Source: Drosophila persimilis (lineage: Eukaryota > Arthropoda > Insecta > Diptera > Drosophilidae). From it: DNA of 64,000 nucleotides. The notes under the pieces were generated by a model, which was not told the DNA's origin, did no database searches, and was given only the letters and a program-made list of their open reading frames with translations. The DNA lies in NCBI RefSeq assembly GCF_003286085.1, contig NW_020825456.1:209586-273585 (forward strand), written 5' to 3'. The position numbers were made by a program, and so were the translations under genes. Of this stretch, positions 1 through 13,000 are shown in pieces. Every line of letters begins with the position of its first letter. Position 1 is the stretch's first letter.

Positions 1-647
1 CAGATCATTGCAGTGTCTTTCAAGCGGAAGTCATAGCAATCAGGGAGGCTCTAGACTGCCTACAAGCGGCTGCCGTTACGGCAACCAAGCTAAACATTTA
101 TAGCGACAGCCAGGCTGCGATCAAATCGCTAAGTGCGATTTCCTCGAACTCGGCCACCGTGGCAGACTGCCGCAAATCTCTGCACGAGATGGCTCAGCAA
201 TTTGCTATTAGCCTGATTTGGGTGCCGGGCCACCGGGACATCGAGGGCAACTTTATAGCGGACGAGCTGGCCAGATCTGGCACTACAATCCCCCTTCTCC
301 AAGACAAGGAGGATATCTGTATGCCAATGGCCGCCTGTCGCAGCTGTAGAGACGAGGAAGAGGAGGAGACAGTGGAACTCTGTTCTGCTCCTGCCCAGCT
401 CTCAGCAGAAGAAGGCTACAGCACCTGGGCTCAGCCTTTCTACACGACATCTCAGAGATGTCCAAACTATGTCTCAGGAGGATGGCGAACTTTGTGAGAG
501 CATCTGGATGGGATAATTGCTGACAGGAAGTCTCACAACGCAGGAAGGAATGATCCTATGCGGTATCACAACGGGCCGAAACCGGCCTAAATGTGACGGG
601 TTCCGAGCGAACCCGGCAGCCGCCTCAACATAACCTAACTTAACCTT
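1..647 (+). mobile_element. Unit 0: 3' part of LOA-group LINE (RNase H end, zinc knuckle, 3' UTR)
   Basis: The window opens inside the RNase H domain. In the frame starting at base 3 one reads the FQAE, YSDSQ and VPGHRD...IADELA motifs, followed by a CRSC knuckle start. The frame then departs from the other copies: near base 377 the sequence reads ggaactctg where they have ggaacatctg, and the open frame ends at 497. The 3' UTR runs to 647 and ends in the A/C-rich taacctaacttaacctt that closes every copy. The sequence is closest to unit 1 (both read ELARSGTT). This is a truncated pseudogene copy whose left part lies outside the window. Confidence 0.85.
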
Positions 648-3600
648 GTTGATGTATATGCTTTGTGCAAATTCTGGTATTGAGTTGGATATTAAGAATT
701 CGTTTAATTGTACACTGCAATTATGTATTTTTATTAATGCGTTACCTTCTACTTTTATTTCTTGGTTTAGGCAATCTTGGTTTAATATGGTTTTTGGTAA
801 TTTCCAAGTTAACAATATATTGGGTTCTATGAAACTTATTTGAATGTTTTGGTGTGCTTTGGTGTATGGACATTTTGTTTCTATTTGTTTGACTATTTCT
901 GATATACATTCGTCATTTATTTTTCGTTTTGATTCTCTTTCATATACCTCGTTTTCTAGAACGTAATAATTGTTTTGCGTTAGGTCAGTGAGGATGTTAT
1001 TATCTTCATCTGGATATGGGACAATTTTAAGTATAGGAATATTTCTGATCTCTCGTGGGATGTTGGAATTATTAGTATTTCGTTAGTGTCTGATTTCAAC
1101 CAGGTAGATGTTTTGATATTTAATAATTTCTCTGAATCGATGTTTTTCAGGTAATCCTGCCTTAATAATTTTGGATTAAAGATACCTAATCTTGTTAGCT
1201 GCATGCCTAATTCAATATCCTCTATGTACTCAGTAAAATGTTGAAGGTTAAATATTAATATTTCTAGTTGCTTATTTCTGTCATTATCCTTGTTTAATTT
1301 ATTGACAACTTCTATGCCAGAATTTACTGCTTGAATTACTAAGTTTAATTCGTTAGCTTGAACACTGTGGCTAGCCAGATTGTCTATTTTGCCTACTGCA
1401 TTTATAAGGCCTCTTTTGTTTCTTTTGGTTATTTTTATGGCGTTGAATTCACGTTGCAATTTCTCGACTAAATATTGAACTTGGATTTCGTTATTAAATT
1501 GGGTTGCCTGTTCTAGTAAACTCTGATATGTTTCATCTGTTCTTGTTATATTAATTGTTAGATAATGGTATTCATAATTAATGGGTATGTTAATGGTATC
1601 TGTTTTGAATATGAGATATCCATTCCTTGAGGTGATGGGATCTATCTCTATATTCTGTCCGGTAGACTGTAGGACGGTGAACATTAGTAAGATTATAATC
1701 TTAATCATGTTGTAGCTCCGGATTCCCAGTACTCTTTTCGGGTACTCTGCAATTATCGTATTTACTTTTATTAGATTTTTTCTTTCTTTTGAATTTCGTT
1801 TTATAGTGGGTGATTTTCCTCCCTCTATTTTTCTCTTCAAAGTGCTTTTCGTCTACCTGCCTAATTTCCCCTGTTCTTTTGAACGGGTTGGTTGTTTTTG
1901 TTTTAGCTAGGGGTGCATTCTTGTAGCGTGTGTCTACTTCAAAGTCGATTCGATCGTTATTCAAATGATTGATCTTACTAACTTTATTCAGTTGGATGTT
2001 ATAATCTGGTAGTCCGGCGTACAGGAAGATATCACCTGGGGATCTTTTTGTAGTATTATGAACCGTTTTATGGTTATTAGTGTATAGAATTAACTCGAAT
2101 TTTGTGAGCTTGTTTTCTATGTTATCCTCGCTTGAAATGATTCTTAATTTTTCATTGATCGTTTTATGTAGCCGTTTTACATCAGAAACTCCGTTTTTAC
2201 TGGTAGTGATTTCGATTTTCACATTTTCCGCATTCAACCATGCTTGCAATGCTGCGCACATAAAGGCTGAATCTTTGTCGGCTTTAATTCCCTGTGGCTT
2301 GCCCATTTCGTTAAAGACTTTTATGATGGCTCTCTTTGTTTCTAACCAGTCACGACTCTTAACTTTTACAAGGGTAGCGATTTTAGAATATACATTAATG
2401 CATGATAGGAATTGTTGATTGCCTACCAAATAGAAATCCATGACATACTTTTCTCTGATATTTTGTATTTCAGGGGTGATTTCGAAGGTTAGATTGGTGT
2501 TACGATGCTCTGTTTTAGCAACGTTGCACGTAGGACATTCATTGATAATATTTTGAATTAACTTTTGATAATCGGGGTAGTAGAATTTTCGTTTAAACCA
2601 ATTAGTGGTCTTTTCGATACCTGGGTGAAGTAGCTCTTTATGATTCTTCAATATTTGTTCTTTCAATTCGGAGTAGTTCGGAATATCTATGAGTTCGGTA
2701 CTGGATTTAATCAGTTTAGTGAAGTGATTTAGACTGATTATCTTCAGGAATGCCCTTTTGGAACAGTGGGAAGTCTACTTCATTATGGAAATATAGTGCA
2801 CTCTTTTTGGTACACACATATTCCTTTATTATATCTTTTGCTAATGACTCTGTCATTTCAGTATATGTGATTTTTATCAGTATCTTGTGGAAATAGTGGG
2901 ATGTTTCTACCTTATCCTCATTACCTTTAATCAGTTCTATTTGGAATATAATTTGTATTATCTTCTTGCGCGCTATGGACCGTTGCACAATCACTATTAA
3001 TGGTTTCCCCGAGTAATCTTTACTCGTTAATCTTTACTCTTGATAGCGCATCGGCTACATGGTTCTCCTTTCCTGGTAAATATTTTATTTTGAAGTCAAA
3101 TTCATTTAATTTGATCTTCCATCGTTGTAGCTTCATATTTGGTTCCTTGAGGTTATTCAACCAAATCGAGGGTTTGTGATCACTTAATATCTCAAACGTT
3201 CTACCAAACAGGTATGATCTGAAATACTTAGTTGCCCAAACTATAGCTAGTAATTCCTTTTCTATTACTGAATAATTGATTTCATGTTCGTTTAAGGTAC
3301 TACTTGCATAGCAAATTGATTTGTGGTCTTGCGACAACACTGCTCCTAATGCAATGTTACTTGCATCGGTTGTTACCGTGAACATTTTGTTGAAATCTGG
3401 GAATGTGAGGATGGGATCTGAGGTGATAAGTACGTTCAACTTTTCGAAGGCCTCGACGTATTTTTCATCGGTTGGGTCTATGACTGCTCGTTTCTTTAAT
3501 TTGAGTGTCATTGGTTTTGCTATGTTAGCGAAATTGGGAATGAATTTCCTATAAAATCAACATAAACCTATGAATGATTTTATTTTTATGGTTGTATTGG

Positions 3601-3870
3601 GTATTGGGAAGTTTATTATGGCGGATATTTTCATTGGATTAGGAACTATGCCGTTAGTTGTTACTACATGGCCTAGGAATTCCGTTTCTTTCTTCAGGAA
3701 TTCACACTTATCCATTTGAAGTTTGAGGTTTCCATCTCTTAACTTTCCAAAGACCCTTTTCAGAGACAACAAATGTTCTTCCAATGATGTGGAATAGATA
3801 ATGATGTCGTCTAGATACACAAGGCAATCTTTGAAAATTAAATCTTCTAACAGATTGTTAGAAATAGAAA
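648..3870 (-). mobile_element. Unit 1: errantivirus fossil fragment (env, integrase, RNase H, end of RT)
   Basis: A minus-strand piece of a Ty3/gypsy errantivirus of the 17.6/297/Idefix type. Parts from its 3' side: env about 648-1,840, overlapping the end of integrase as usual in this group; integrase with its zinc-binding N-terminus about 1,700-2,700; RNase H and tether region about 2,720-3,510; the end of reverse transcriptase, with the CLVYLDD motif, about 3,560-3,870. Gag, protease and both LTRs are absent, so it is a fragment and not a provirus. The coding region is broken in several places (about four). The insertion is old relative to the amplification of the array. Confidence 0.85.
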
Positions 3871-5038
3871 ATTTCGGGGAAATACCCCCAAACACTGTGC
3901 GACTTAATGACCACAAAGCTAGCGCAACTGTCGGATTGGACAGAATCGCGCCGTCTGGGAGTAAATCCCTCAAAAACGGAACTCGTATTATTCACAAATA
4001 AATACAAGGTCCCGCCCCTCAACCCCCCAATACTACAAGGATGCAGGCTCTTCTTTAGCGACAGTACCAGTTACTTAGGGTTGGTAATTGACAAGAAGCT
4101 TAACTGGATCCTGAATGTCAAAGACAGAGTGAAGAAGGCAATGACTGCACTCTACACATGCAAAAAAGCTATTGGGCTAAGATGGGATATGATCCCAAGC
4201 ATAGTCCAATGGATATATCAAGCTATAGTTAGACCAATTCTACTCTACGGAGTTACGGTGTGGTGGCCGGCCCTATCAAAAAGGGCGATCACCAAGCAAC
4301 TGGGCAAAGTCCAGCGGACTGCCGCCCTATGTATCAGCGGAGCTCTTCGCACCACCCCAAATGATGCGCTAAATGCCATCCTATGCCTACAGAGCCTTGA
4401 CCTCGCAGGAAAGGAACGGGCAGAAGCAGCAGCAATACGTCTAAGAGACTCAGATCAATGGGTGACACAGTGCATAGGTCACTCAGCCATATTAAATAAT
4501 AGCAGTACCGTCCCCTCAAAAACAAACTACCAAGTTCCAAGAGAGTACACAGTCACTCCCTTCGACACAATCATCCCTCACAGAGACGAATGGCTCGAGG
4601 GACTCCCAGGTCCATATGGGGCCATAAACATCTTCACAGATGGATCAAAGCTGGACGACAGAGTCGGAGGGGGAATCTACTCTGAACAGCTAAACATAAG
4701 GCATTCCTTCAGGCTCCCAGATCATTGCAGTGTCTTTCAAGCGGAAGTCATAGCAATCAGGGAGGCTCTAGACTGCCTACAAGCGGCTGCCGTTACGGCA
4801 ACCAAGCTAAACATTTATAGCGACAGCCAGGCTGAGATCAAATCGCTAAGTGCGATTTCCTCGAACTCGGCCACCGTGGCAGACTGCCGCAAATCTCTGC
4901 ACGAGATGGCTCAGCAATTTGCTATTAGCCTGATTTGGGTGCCGGGCCACCGGGACATCGAGGGAAACTTTATAGCGGACGAGCTGGCCAGATCTGGCAC
5001 TACAATCCCCCTTCTCCAAGACAAGGAGGATATCTGTA
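3871..5038 (+). mobile_element. Unit 1: LOA-group LINE, left part (RT end and RNase H)
   Basis: An open frame from an ATG at 3,907 carries the C-terminal third of a LINE reverse transcriptase ([24 protein letters not shown]) and an RNase H domain (INIFTDGSK, VFQAE, YSDSQ, GHRDIEGNFIADELA). The frame is still open where a Ty3/gypsy-type LTR element cuts it after base 5,038, and the rest of the LINE resumes at 9,736. Endonuclease and most of RT are missing, so the copy is 5'-truncated at the chimera junction. In-frame sequence just before the ATG ([12 protein letters not shown]) looks like LINE, so the LINE part probably begins near 3,871. The LOA/I group is inferred from RT style plus RNase H and a terminal knuckle. 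Confidence 0.8.
5035..5038. repeat. Target-site duplication (tgta) of the LTR element, left copy
   Basis: The bases tgta before the left LTR are repeated at 9,736-9,739 after the right LTR. The uninterrupted LINE copies contain this tetramer once (gatatctgtatgcc). A 4-bp duplication is normal for Ty3/gypsy elements. Confidence 0.85.
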
Positions 5039-5257
5039 TGTAAAGGACAGTGTATCAAGCAGTTAACACTATCCCATCTAAATTAACATTTGAACTTAAG
5101 CTACCATCGATAAGACCTAACCGATATAACCAGACTTAACCGATGAACAAAAAGTCGGAAGAACAGAATCATTAATTGCACATCTTAAATCAAACACTTT
5201 GTACTCTTTTTCGATCAAAACGTTATTAATAAACGATACTTTAATATTAATCTTACA
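5039..5257 (+). repeat. Left LTR of the Mdg3/blastopia-like element
   Basis: Starts TGTAAAGGACAGTG and ends TTTAATATTAATCTTACA, the same termini as the right LTR at 9,447-9,735. It is shorter (219 against 289 bp) but otherwise near identical. A TGGGTGCTAG... stretch from 5,260 sits in the primer-binding position; I cannot name the tRNA. Confidence 0.85.
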
Positions 5258-5660
5258 TTTGGGTGCTAGTCCGCGTCGAATAAAGAGCTCAGAGTGTGTG
5301 AAAAAGAAAAAACAGAAGAAAGCAGAAGCTGATGCGAGAAGAGGATTGTTGAAAAGTTGTTAAAGTTGTTGTTTGTAGCTACATAAAGTTGTAAAGTTGT
5401 TGTTGGTGGCTATAAACATTAAGTTGAACAATCAAAATTCTGTGAGCATAACAGACACGGATTTTAATAAAAGATCAGTCGTTTAATTCGGTTGAAAAAT
5501 TGTGAAATTCATTGTCGCGTCGCAGCGTCGCCTTGTCCGAGCGCAGTACATACATAAGCAGAAAAAACACGCACAGACACGTTGTGTGTGATACACACTT
5601 ATAAACAGAAAACACAAGCACTCGTCGGGTACACAGACACAAGTCGAAAAGAGCCGCAAA
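5258..5660 (+). other. Leader of the Mdg3/blastopia-like element
   Basis: About 400 bp between the left LTR and gag, with a primer-binding-like sequence at 5,260-5,277 and short repeats of aaagttgt around 5,350-5,405. No convincing gene on either strand. Confidence 0.6.
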
Positions 5661-6578
5661 ATGATGCAAACACCGCCGCCGTTGCACTGGAAAGAGAGAG
5701 AGAAGGAAGAAGCTGTACCAGGAACGTCGCGCCCGAGTGCAAACGAGATGGAAGATTTAGAAAATGCGGAAAACAATACTGATGACAAGATTGATCAAAT
5801 GATAAAGTTGCTAAGTTTGAAAGTGCTTTGCGATGAGCAACGAGAAATGAAGATCGCTCCAGATAATTTTACAAAAGTTGTGAGCGATTGTGATGGAAAA
5901 TCGGTTCCCATAGAAAAATGGTTTGAGATTTTCGAAAAAAATGCCGACTCATATGAGCTTACTGAAAAGCAAAAGTATGTGCAGGCCAGAGCAAAAATGA
6001 CCGGTGCAGCTAAGCTTTTCCTTGAAGCAGAATGCGTGTGCACCTATGAGGAACTCAAGAACGTATTATTGGATGAATTCAGATGTAGCTATAACAGTGC
6101 AGACATTCATAAGCTGCTGCAAGAAAGAAAGAGGAAGAGTAGTGAGTCGATGCACGAGTACTTGCTGCAGATGAGAAAAATAGCAGAAGTCGGACACGTT
6201 GAAGACGCGGCTGTTATAAGCCATATTGTGAACGGTCTGGACATAAGAAAAGAGTATAAGTATGCCATGTATCGCTGTAAGACCTTCAGGGCCTTGAAAG
6301 AAGAGTTCGATATCTATGATCGTTTGAACATATTGGAGAAGAAGGGCAATAACGAACAGCATAAGACGAGTTTCAAGCAGCAAAGTGGGCAAAGCGGTAA
6401 AAAAGAATATTGCTATAACTGTGGATCAGGAGAACACAAACGCAAAGACTGCAAAGCCGAAACGAAGTGTTTTAAGTGCAATCAGAATGGTCACATTTCG
6501 CGTAACTGTCCTTATGAAGCTGATAAAGTTCATAAAGTTCGCGTCATTTTGGATCGCAGTCGCATGAAAAAAATTTAA
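5661..6578 (+). pseudogene. Gag region of the Mdg3/blastopia-like element (fossil)
   Basis: An open stretch of 305 codons from the ATG at 5,661. The middle resembles retrotransposon capsid (IEKWFEIFEKNADSYEL, LLDEFRCSY, LLQERKRKSSESMHEYL). Two CCHC knuckles near the C-terminus (CYNCGSGEHKRKDC and CFKCNQNGHISRNC, about residues 251-283) are the nucleocapsid signature. Protease and RT follow on the same strand. Treated as a fossil part of the enclosing element. Confidence 0.8.
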
Positions 6579-6593
6579 ATAAACGGCATTGTA

Positions 6594-9451
6594 GTTGACT
6601 ATCTTGTGGATACAGGGTCAGATGTAACCATAATCAAAGAGAGTATGTTGAAGACCATGAAAAACGTTAAACTTTTGAAGTGCACAACTATGTTGCGCGG
6701 TCTGGGTCAGATATCAACAAAGCCTGTTGGATACTTTAATGCAGAAGTTACCGTGGATAACTTGCAGACCACACAGAAGTTTTTAGTAGTCCCCAGTAGC
6801 CAGATTGATTTCGACGCACTTTTGGGGCATGATTTCATTAAAAAGTTCCGTTTCGTCGCTGATATGCAAGGATACACGTTCTTGAAGCATGATGCAGATC
6901 CTGTGCCAACAGATGAGCATGCTCTTATATATAATGTAACTGAAGAGTCATCCTTTGTAGCTCCACCGCAATATCGAAAAGACGTTGAACAGATGATAAG
7001 AAACAGTTAACAAATGCCCACAGAAGTTGCAAAGCAGTATCCAATTCAACTGAAGATAGTTCCCGACGGAGTAATCAAGCCGTTTCATCACTCACCGAGT
7101 CGTTTATCGACAGACGAAGCCAGTGCCGTAAAGAAGCAAGTCGAAGAATGGATCGAGCAAGGAATCGTACGCAAGTCGTCTTCAAATGTAGCGAGCAGAG
7201 TTGTCGTCGTGAAGAAAAAAGATGGTACACTTAGAGTAGACTACAGGAAGTTAAACAGCATGGTATTGCTGGACTGCTTCCCAGTCCCGATCATGGAGGA
7301 AGTCTTGGAAAAGCTGCAGTCGGCTAAGTGGTTTACCATAATGGACCTTGAAAACGGATTTTTCCATGTGCCTATGGAAGAGCAAAGCAAGTCGTATACG
7401 GCCTTCGTCAGAATGGAGGGATTATTCGAGTTTAATAAAGCGCCTTTCGGATTCAAGAACTCGCCAGCTGCGTTCATTCGGTTCGTAAGATATATTTTTC
7501 AAGAATTAATCAACTCTGACATTATGCAGCTTTATATGGACGACATAATTGTTTACGCCGCGTCGCCCGAGGTATGCATGAGGAAGACGAAGTTGGTTCT
7601 GGAGACAGCTGCGCAGTTTGGCCTAAAGATCAAGTGGAAGAAATGTAGCTTCATGCAGCCACGCATTAGCTTTCTGGGCCATATCATTGAGGAAGCAAGG
7701 AAGCAGTTTTCAACATTGGCGAAGCAGAGCAACAGTCGCTACAAACCTTAAAGAATCTGCTTGTAATCGCACCTGTATTACATTTATACTCACGAGAAGC
7801 GCCAACGGAACTCCACACGAATGTATCCAAAGAAGGTTTCGGATCAGTTTTTTTGCAGCAGATTGATGGCAATTTCCACCCGATTTACTATTGGAGTAAG
7901 AAGACTACACAAGCTGAGTCCAAAGGTCACAGTTACTATTTGGAGGTCAAAGCTGCATAGCTCGCACTCAAGAAGTTTCGTTACTACCTGTTGGGGATCA
8001 AATTTGATCTTGCCACTGACTGTGCGGCGTTTAAGCAGACAACAACGAAAGCAGATATACCCAGAGAAGTTTCCCAGTGGATTCTGTATATGGAGGACTT
8101 TACATTCAAAGTAGTACACCGCCCAGGGGACAGAATGAGACACGTGGACTGTCTCAGTCGTTTTCCGCAGACATGCATGTTCGTGACGACGGAGCTAACA
8201 GCTCGGATAAAGAAAGCACAGCAGGATGACGATTTCATCAAAGCCACAGTTGAGATCCCGAAGCAGCACCCATATCAAGACTACAAGCTAAAAGGAGGTC
8301 TTCTCTTCAAATCTGTAAATGGCAATGACGTATTGCTGGTTCCAAGGCTGATGGAAAGGGAAATCATTCAAGGATCGCATGAAGTTGGTCATTTCTCCAC
8401 AGCGAAGACAATGCACTCAGTTCAGCAGCAATACTGGATTCCGCACCTTGAACGGAAAGTAAATAAGTTGATTACTAATTGTATCAGTTGTATAATTTTC
8501 AGCAAAAAGTTGGGCAAACAAGAAGGCTATCTTCATTGCTTTGACAAGGGTGACACACCACTATACACGCTGCACGTTGATCATTTGGGACCAATGGATG
8601 CGACAGCCAAGCAATACAAGTACATTTTTGCTGTGGTAGATGCATTCTCCAAGTTTGTGTGGCTGTTCCCAACTAAGTCAACAGGTCACGTAGAAGTTGT
8701 GAAGAGGCTGAGAGATTGGTCATTTGTGTTTGGTTTTCCCAAGCGCATAGTCAGCGAGAGAGGAGCAGCGTTTACATCCAACGCATTCGGCGAGTTTCTC
8801 AACGAGAACAAAGTCGAACATGTGTGTACAACGACAGGTGTGGCGAGAGGCAACGGTCAGATTGAGCGGGTGAACCGTTCAATTTTGGGTATCATCGCAA
8901 AGCTCTCAGCTCAGGAGTCAACGAAGTGGTACAAGCATGTGCCAAAGGTTCAGATGGCGATTAATTCGCATGTGCATTCTACGTTGAAGTCGTCGCCATT
9001 CGAGGTCATGTTTGGGACAAAGATGCACAGACAAGCTGAAAGTCGACTATTGGAGGTTCTCAACGAGGAGTTGGTTACGCAGTTTAACAACGAGCTCCAA
9101 GAACTGCGTGACCAAGCGAAACAAAACATTGAGAAGGCGCAAGAGGTGTACAAGCGCAATTATGATAAAAAACGACGACCTGAGCACGGCTACAGACTAG
9201 GAGACATGGTCGCGATCAAGAGGACGCAGTTCGTCGCAGGACGCAAGTGGGCCAGCGAGTATCTAGGCCCATATGAAGTCACCAAGGTAAAGCGGAACGG
9301 TCGCTACGACTTCAGAAAGGTTGCTCAAGTCGAGGGGCCAAACATCACCGCAACGAGCAGTGACAATATGAAGCTATGGCGTTTTTTCTCAGAGAACGAG
9401 GATATATTATCATCTGGGACAGATGAAGATGAGCAGGAGGGCCGAATGTAA
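6594..9451 (+). pseudogene. Pol region of the Mdg3/blastopia-like element (fossil)
   Basis: Parts in order: aspartic protease (VDTGSD) about 6,594-7,000; reverse transcriptase (VVVVKKKDGTLR, YMDDIIVYA) about 7,010-7,700; RNase H remnant about 7,700-8,160, ending in HRPGDRMRHVDCLSR; integrase with zinc-binding N-terminus and catalytic core about 8,340-9,150; then a C-terminal tail to 9,451. The region is broken in about three places. A purine-rich tract just before 9,447 is a candidate second-strand primer. Confidence 0.8.
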
Positions 9452-9735
9452 AGGACAGTGTATCAAGCAGTTAACACTATCCCATCTAAATTAACATTTG
9501 AACTTAAGCTACCATCGATAAGACCTAACCGATATAACCAGACTTAACCGATTTTTAAAAGACCTAGCCGATAAGGGGTTATCGATAGGGGAGTCGGTTG
9601 TTGGAAGTAGAAGCAGGAAGTTGAACAAAAAGTCGGAAGAACAGAATCATTAATTGCACATCTTAAATCAAACACTTTGTACTCTTTTTCGATCAAAACA
9701 TTATTAATAAACGATACTTTAATATTAATCTTACA
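9447..9735 (+). repeat. Right LTR of the Mdg3/blastopia-like element
   Basis: 289 bp, TGTAAAGG to CTTACA, matching the left LTR at both ends and followed by the tgta target duplication. The purine-rich gaagatgagcaggagg lies immediately upstream. Confidence 0.88.
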
Positions 9736-10065
9736 TGTATGCCAATGGCCGCCTGTCGCAGCTGTAGAGACGAGGAAGAGGAGGAGACATGGAACATCTG
9801 TTCTGCTCCTGCCCAGCTCTCAGCAGAAGAAGGCTACAGCACCTGGGCTCAGCCTTTCTACACGACATCTCAGAGATGTCCAAACTATGTCCCAGGAGGA
9901 TGGCGAACTTTGTGAGAGCATCTGGATGGGATAATTGCTGACAGGAAGTCTCACAACGCAGGAAGGATTGATCCTATGCGGTATCACAACGGGCCGAAAC
10001 CGGCCTAAATGTGACGGGTTCCAGGCGAGCCCGGCAGCCGCCTCAACCTAACCTAACTTAACCTT
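9736..10065 (+). mobile_element. Unit 1: LOA-group LINE, right part (knuckle and 3' UTR)
   Basis: The continuation of the LINE cut at 5,038, starting tgtatgccaatggcc. It encodes the end of the C-terminal knuckle region, but a base missing near 9,788 (gagacatgg against gagacagtgg elsewhere) shifts the frame. The 3' UTR reaches the usual taacctaacttaacctt end at 10,065. Confidence 0.85.
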
Positions 10066-13000
10066 GTTGATGTATATGCTTTGTGCAAATTCTGGTATTG
10101 AGTTGGATATTAAGAATTCGTTTAATTGTACACTGCAATTATGTATTTTTATTAATGCGTTATCTTCTACTTTTATTTCTTGGTTTAGGCAATCTTGGTT
10201 TAATATGGTTTTTGGTAATTTCCAAGTTTTGGTGTGCTTTGGTGTATGGACATTTTGTTTCTATTTGTTTGACTATTCCTGATATACATTCGTCATTTAT
10301 TTTTCGTTTTGATTCTCTTTCATATACCTCGTTTTCTAGAACGTAATAATTGTTTTGCGTTAGGTCAGTGAGGATGTTATTATCTTCATCTGGATATGGG
10401 ACAATTTTAAGTATAGGATGTTGGAAATTATTAGTATTTCGTTAGTGTCTGATTTCAACCAGGTAGATGTTTTGATATTTAATAATTTCTCTGAATCGAT
10501 GTGTTTCAGGTAATCCTGCCTTAATAATTTTGGATTAAAGATACCTAATCTTGTTAGCTGCATGCCTAATTCAATATCCTCTATGTACTCAGTAAAATGT
10601 TGAAGGTTAAATATTAATATTTCTAGTTGCTTATTTCTGCAACTTCTATGCCAGAATTTACTGCTTGAATTACTAAGTTTAATTCGTTAGCTTGAACACT
10701 GTGGCTAGCCAGATTGTCTATTTTGCCTACTGCATTTATAAGGCCTCTTTTGTTTCTTTTGGCTATTTTTATGCCGTTGAATTCACGTTGCAATTTGTCG
10801 ACTAAATATTGAACTTGGATTTCGTTATTAAATTGGGTTGCCTGTTCTTATAAACTCTGATATGTTTCATCTTTTCTTGTTATATTAATTTTTAGATAAT
10901 GGTATTCATAATTAATGGGTATGTTAATGGTATCTGTTATGAATATGAGATATCCATTCCTTGAGGTGATGGGATCTATCTCTATATTCTGTCCGGTAGA
11001 CTGTAGGACGGTGAACATTAGTAAGATTATAATCTTAATCATGTTGTAGCTCCGGATTCCCAGTACTCTTTTCGGGTACTCTGCAATTATCGTATTTACT
11101 TTTATTAGATTTTTTCTTTCTTTTGAATTTCGTTTTATAGTGGGTGATTTTCCTCCCTCTATTTTTCTCTTCAAAGTGCTTTTCGTCTACCTGCCTAATT
11201 TGCCCTGTTCTTTTGAACGGGTTGGTTGTTTTTGTTTTAACTAGGGGTGCATTCTTGTAGCGTGTGTCTACTTCAAAGTCGATTCGATCGTTATTCAAAT
11301 GATTAATCTTACTAACTTTATTCAGTTGGATGTTATAATCTGGTAGTCCGGCGTACAGGAAGATATCAGCTGGGGATCTTTTTGTAGTATTATGAACCGT
11401 TTTATGGTTATTAGTGTATAGAATTAACTCGAATTTTGTGAGCTTGTTTTCTATGTTATCCTCGCTTGAAATGATTCTTAATTTTTCATTGATCGTTTTA
11501 TGTAGCCGTTTTACATCAGAAACTCCGTTTTTACTGGTAGTGATTTCGATTTTCACATTTTCCGCATTCAACCATGCTTGCAATGCTGCGCACATAAAGG
11601 CTGAATCTTTGTCGGCTTTAATTCCCTGTGGCTTGCCCATTTCGTTAAAGACTTTAATGATGGCTCTCTTTGTTTCTAACCAGTCACGACTCTTAACTTT
11701 TACAAGGGTAGCGAATTTAGAATATACATCAATGCATGATAGGAATTGTTGATTGCCTACCAAATAGAAATCCATGACATACTTTTCTCTGATATTTTGT
11801 ATTTCAGGGGTGATTTCGAAGGTTAGATTGGTGTTACGATGCTCTGTTTTAGCAACGTTGCACGTAGGACATTCATTGATAATATTTTGAATTAACTTTT
11901 GATAATCGGGGTAGTAGAATTTTCGTTTAAACCAATTAGTGGTCTTTTAGATACCTGGGTGAAGTAGCTCTTTATGATTCTTCAATATTTGTTCTTTCAA
12001 TTCGGAGTAGTTCGGAATATCTATGAGTTTGGTACTGGATTTAATCAGTTTAGTGAAGTGATTTGGACTGATTATCTCCAGGAATGCCCTTTGGAACAGT
12101 GGGAAGTCTACTTCATTATGGAAATATAGTGCACTCTTTTTGGTACACACATATTCCTTTATTATATCTTTTGCTAATGACTCTGTCATTTCAGTATATG
12201 TGATTTTTATCAGTATCTTGTGGAAATAGTGGGATGTTTCTACCTTATCCTCATTACCTTTAATCAGTTCTATTTGGAATATAATTTGTATTATCTTCTT
12301 GCGCGCTATGGACCGTTGCACAATCACTATTAATGGTTTCCCCGAGTAGGTTTTCGTTAATCTTTACTCTTGATAGCGCATCGGCTACATGGTTCTCCTT
12401 TCCTGGTAAATATTTTATTTTGAAGTCAAATTCATTTAATTTGATCTTCCATCGTTGTAGCTTCATATTTGGTTCCTTGAGGTTATTCAACCAAATCAAG
12501 GGTTTGTGATCACTTAATATCTCAAACGTTCTACCAAACAGGTATGATCTGAAATACTTAGTTGCCCATACTATAGCCAGTAATTCCTTTTCTATTACTG
12601 AATAATTGATTTCATGTTCGTTTAAGGTTCTACTTGCATAGCAAATTGGTTTGTGGTCTTGCGACAACACTGCTCCTAATGCAATGTTACTTGCATCGGT
12701 TGTTACCGTGAACATTTTGTTGAAATCTGGGAATGCGAGGATGGGATCTGAGGTGATAAGTACTTTCAACTTTTCGAAGGCCTCGACGTATTTTTCCTCG
12801 GTTGGGTCTATGACTGCTCGTTTCTTTAATTTGAGTGTCATTGGTTTTGCTATGTTAGCGAAATTGGGAATGAATTTCCTATAAAATCAACATAAACCTA
12901 TGAATGATTTTATTTTTATGGTTGTATTGGGTATTGGGAAGTTTATTATGGCGGATATTTTCTTTGGATTAGGAACTATGCCGTTAGTTGTTACTACATG

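Larger units (their letters stand above)
5039..9735 (+). mobile_element. Ty3/gypsy LTR retrotransposon, Mdg3/blastopia/micropia-like, nested in unit 1 LINE
   Basis: A 4.7-kb element with two LTRs beginning TGTAAAGG and ending TTACA, a 4-bp target duplication (tgta), a primer-binding-like site just inside the left LTR, gag with two zinc knuckles, and pol in the order protease, RT, RNase H, integrase. There is no env. The integrase style (HVDHLGP, VVDAFSKFVWLFPTK) resembles the Mdg3/blastopia/micropia group. Apart from a length difference the LTRs look almost identical, so insertion was fairly recent and later than the LINE it interrupts. The coding region is broken in about three to four places and the element looks defective. 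Confidence 0.85.

Noticed and set aside
620-647. Telomere-like taacctaacctaactt runs at the start of each unit
   Set aside because: They are the 3' end of the LOA-group LINE, occurring once per copy in fixed context. They are not a telomeric array, and Drosophila lacks TTAGG telomeres.
474-815. A minus-strand frame crossing the LINE end and env end
   Set aside because: It runs across the unit junction, joining the env tail to antisense LINE 3' UTR; a chance fusion frame.
2080-2418. A 112-codon plus-strand frame repeated in most units (also 11,414, 34,146, 39,305, 56,125, 60,841)
   Set aside because: It lies exactly antisense to the conserved integrase region and follows its codon pattern; it is a shadow of the fossil and not a conserved small gene.
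3871-5043. A host RNase H or domesticated RT gene
   Set aside because: It is repeated in every unit with a LINE 3' UTR and a truncated RT; the LOA-group LINE explains it fully. No intron or host flank is seen.
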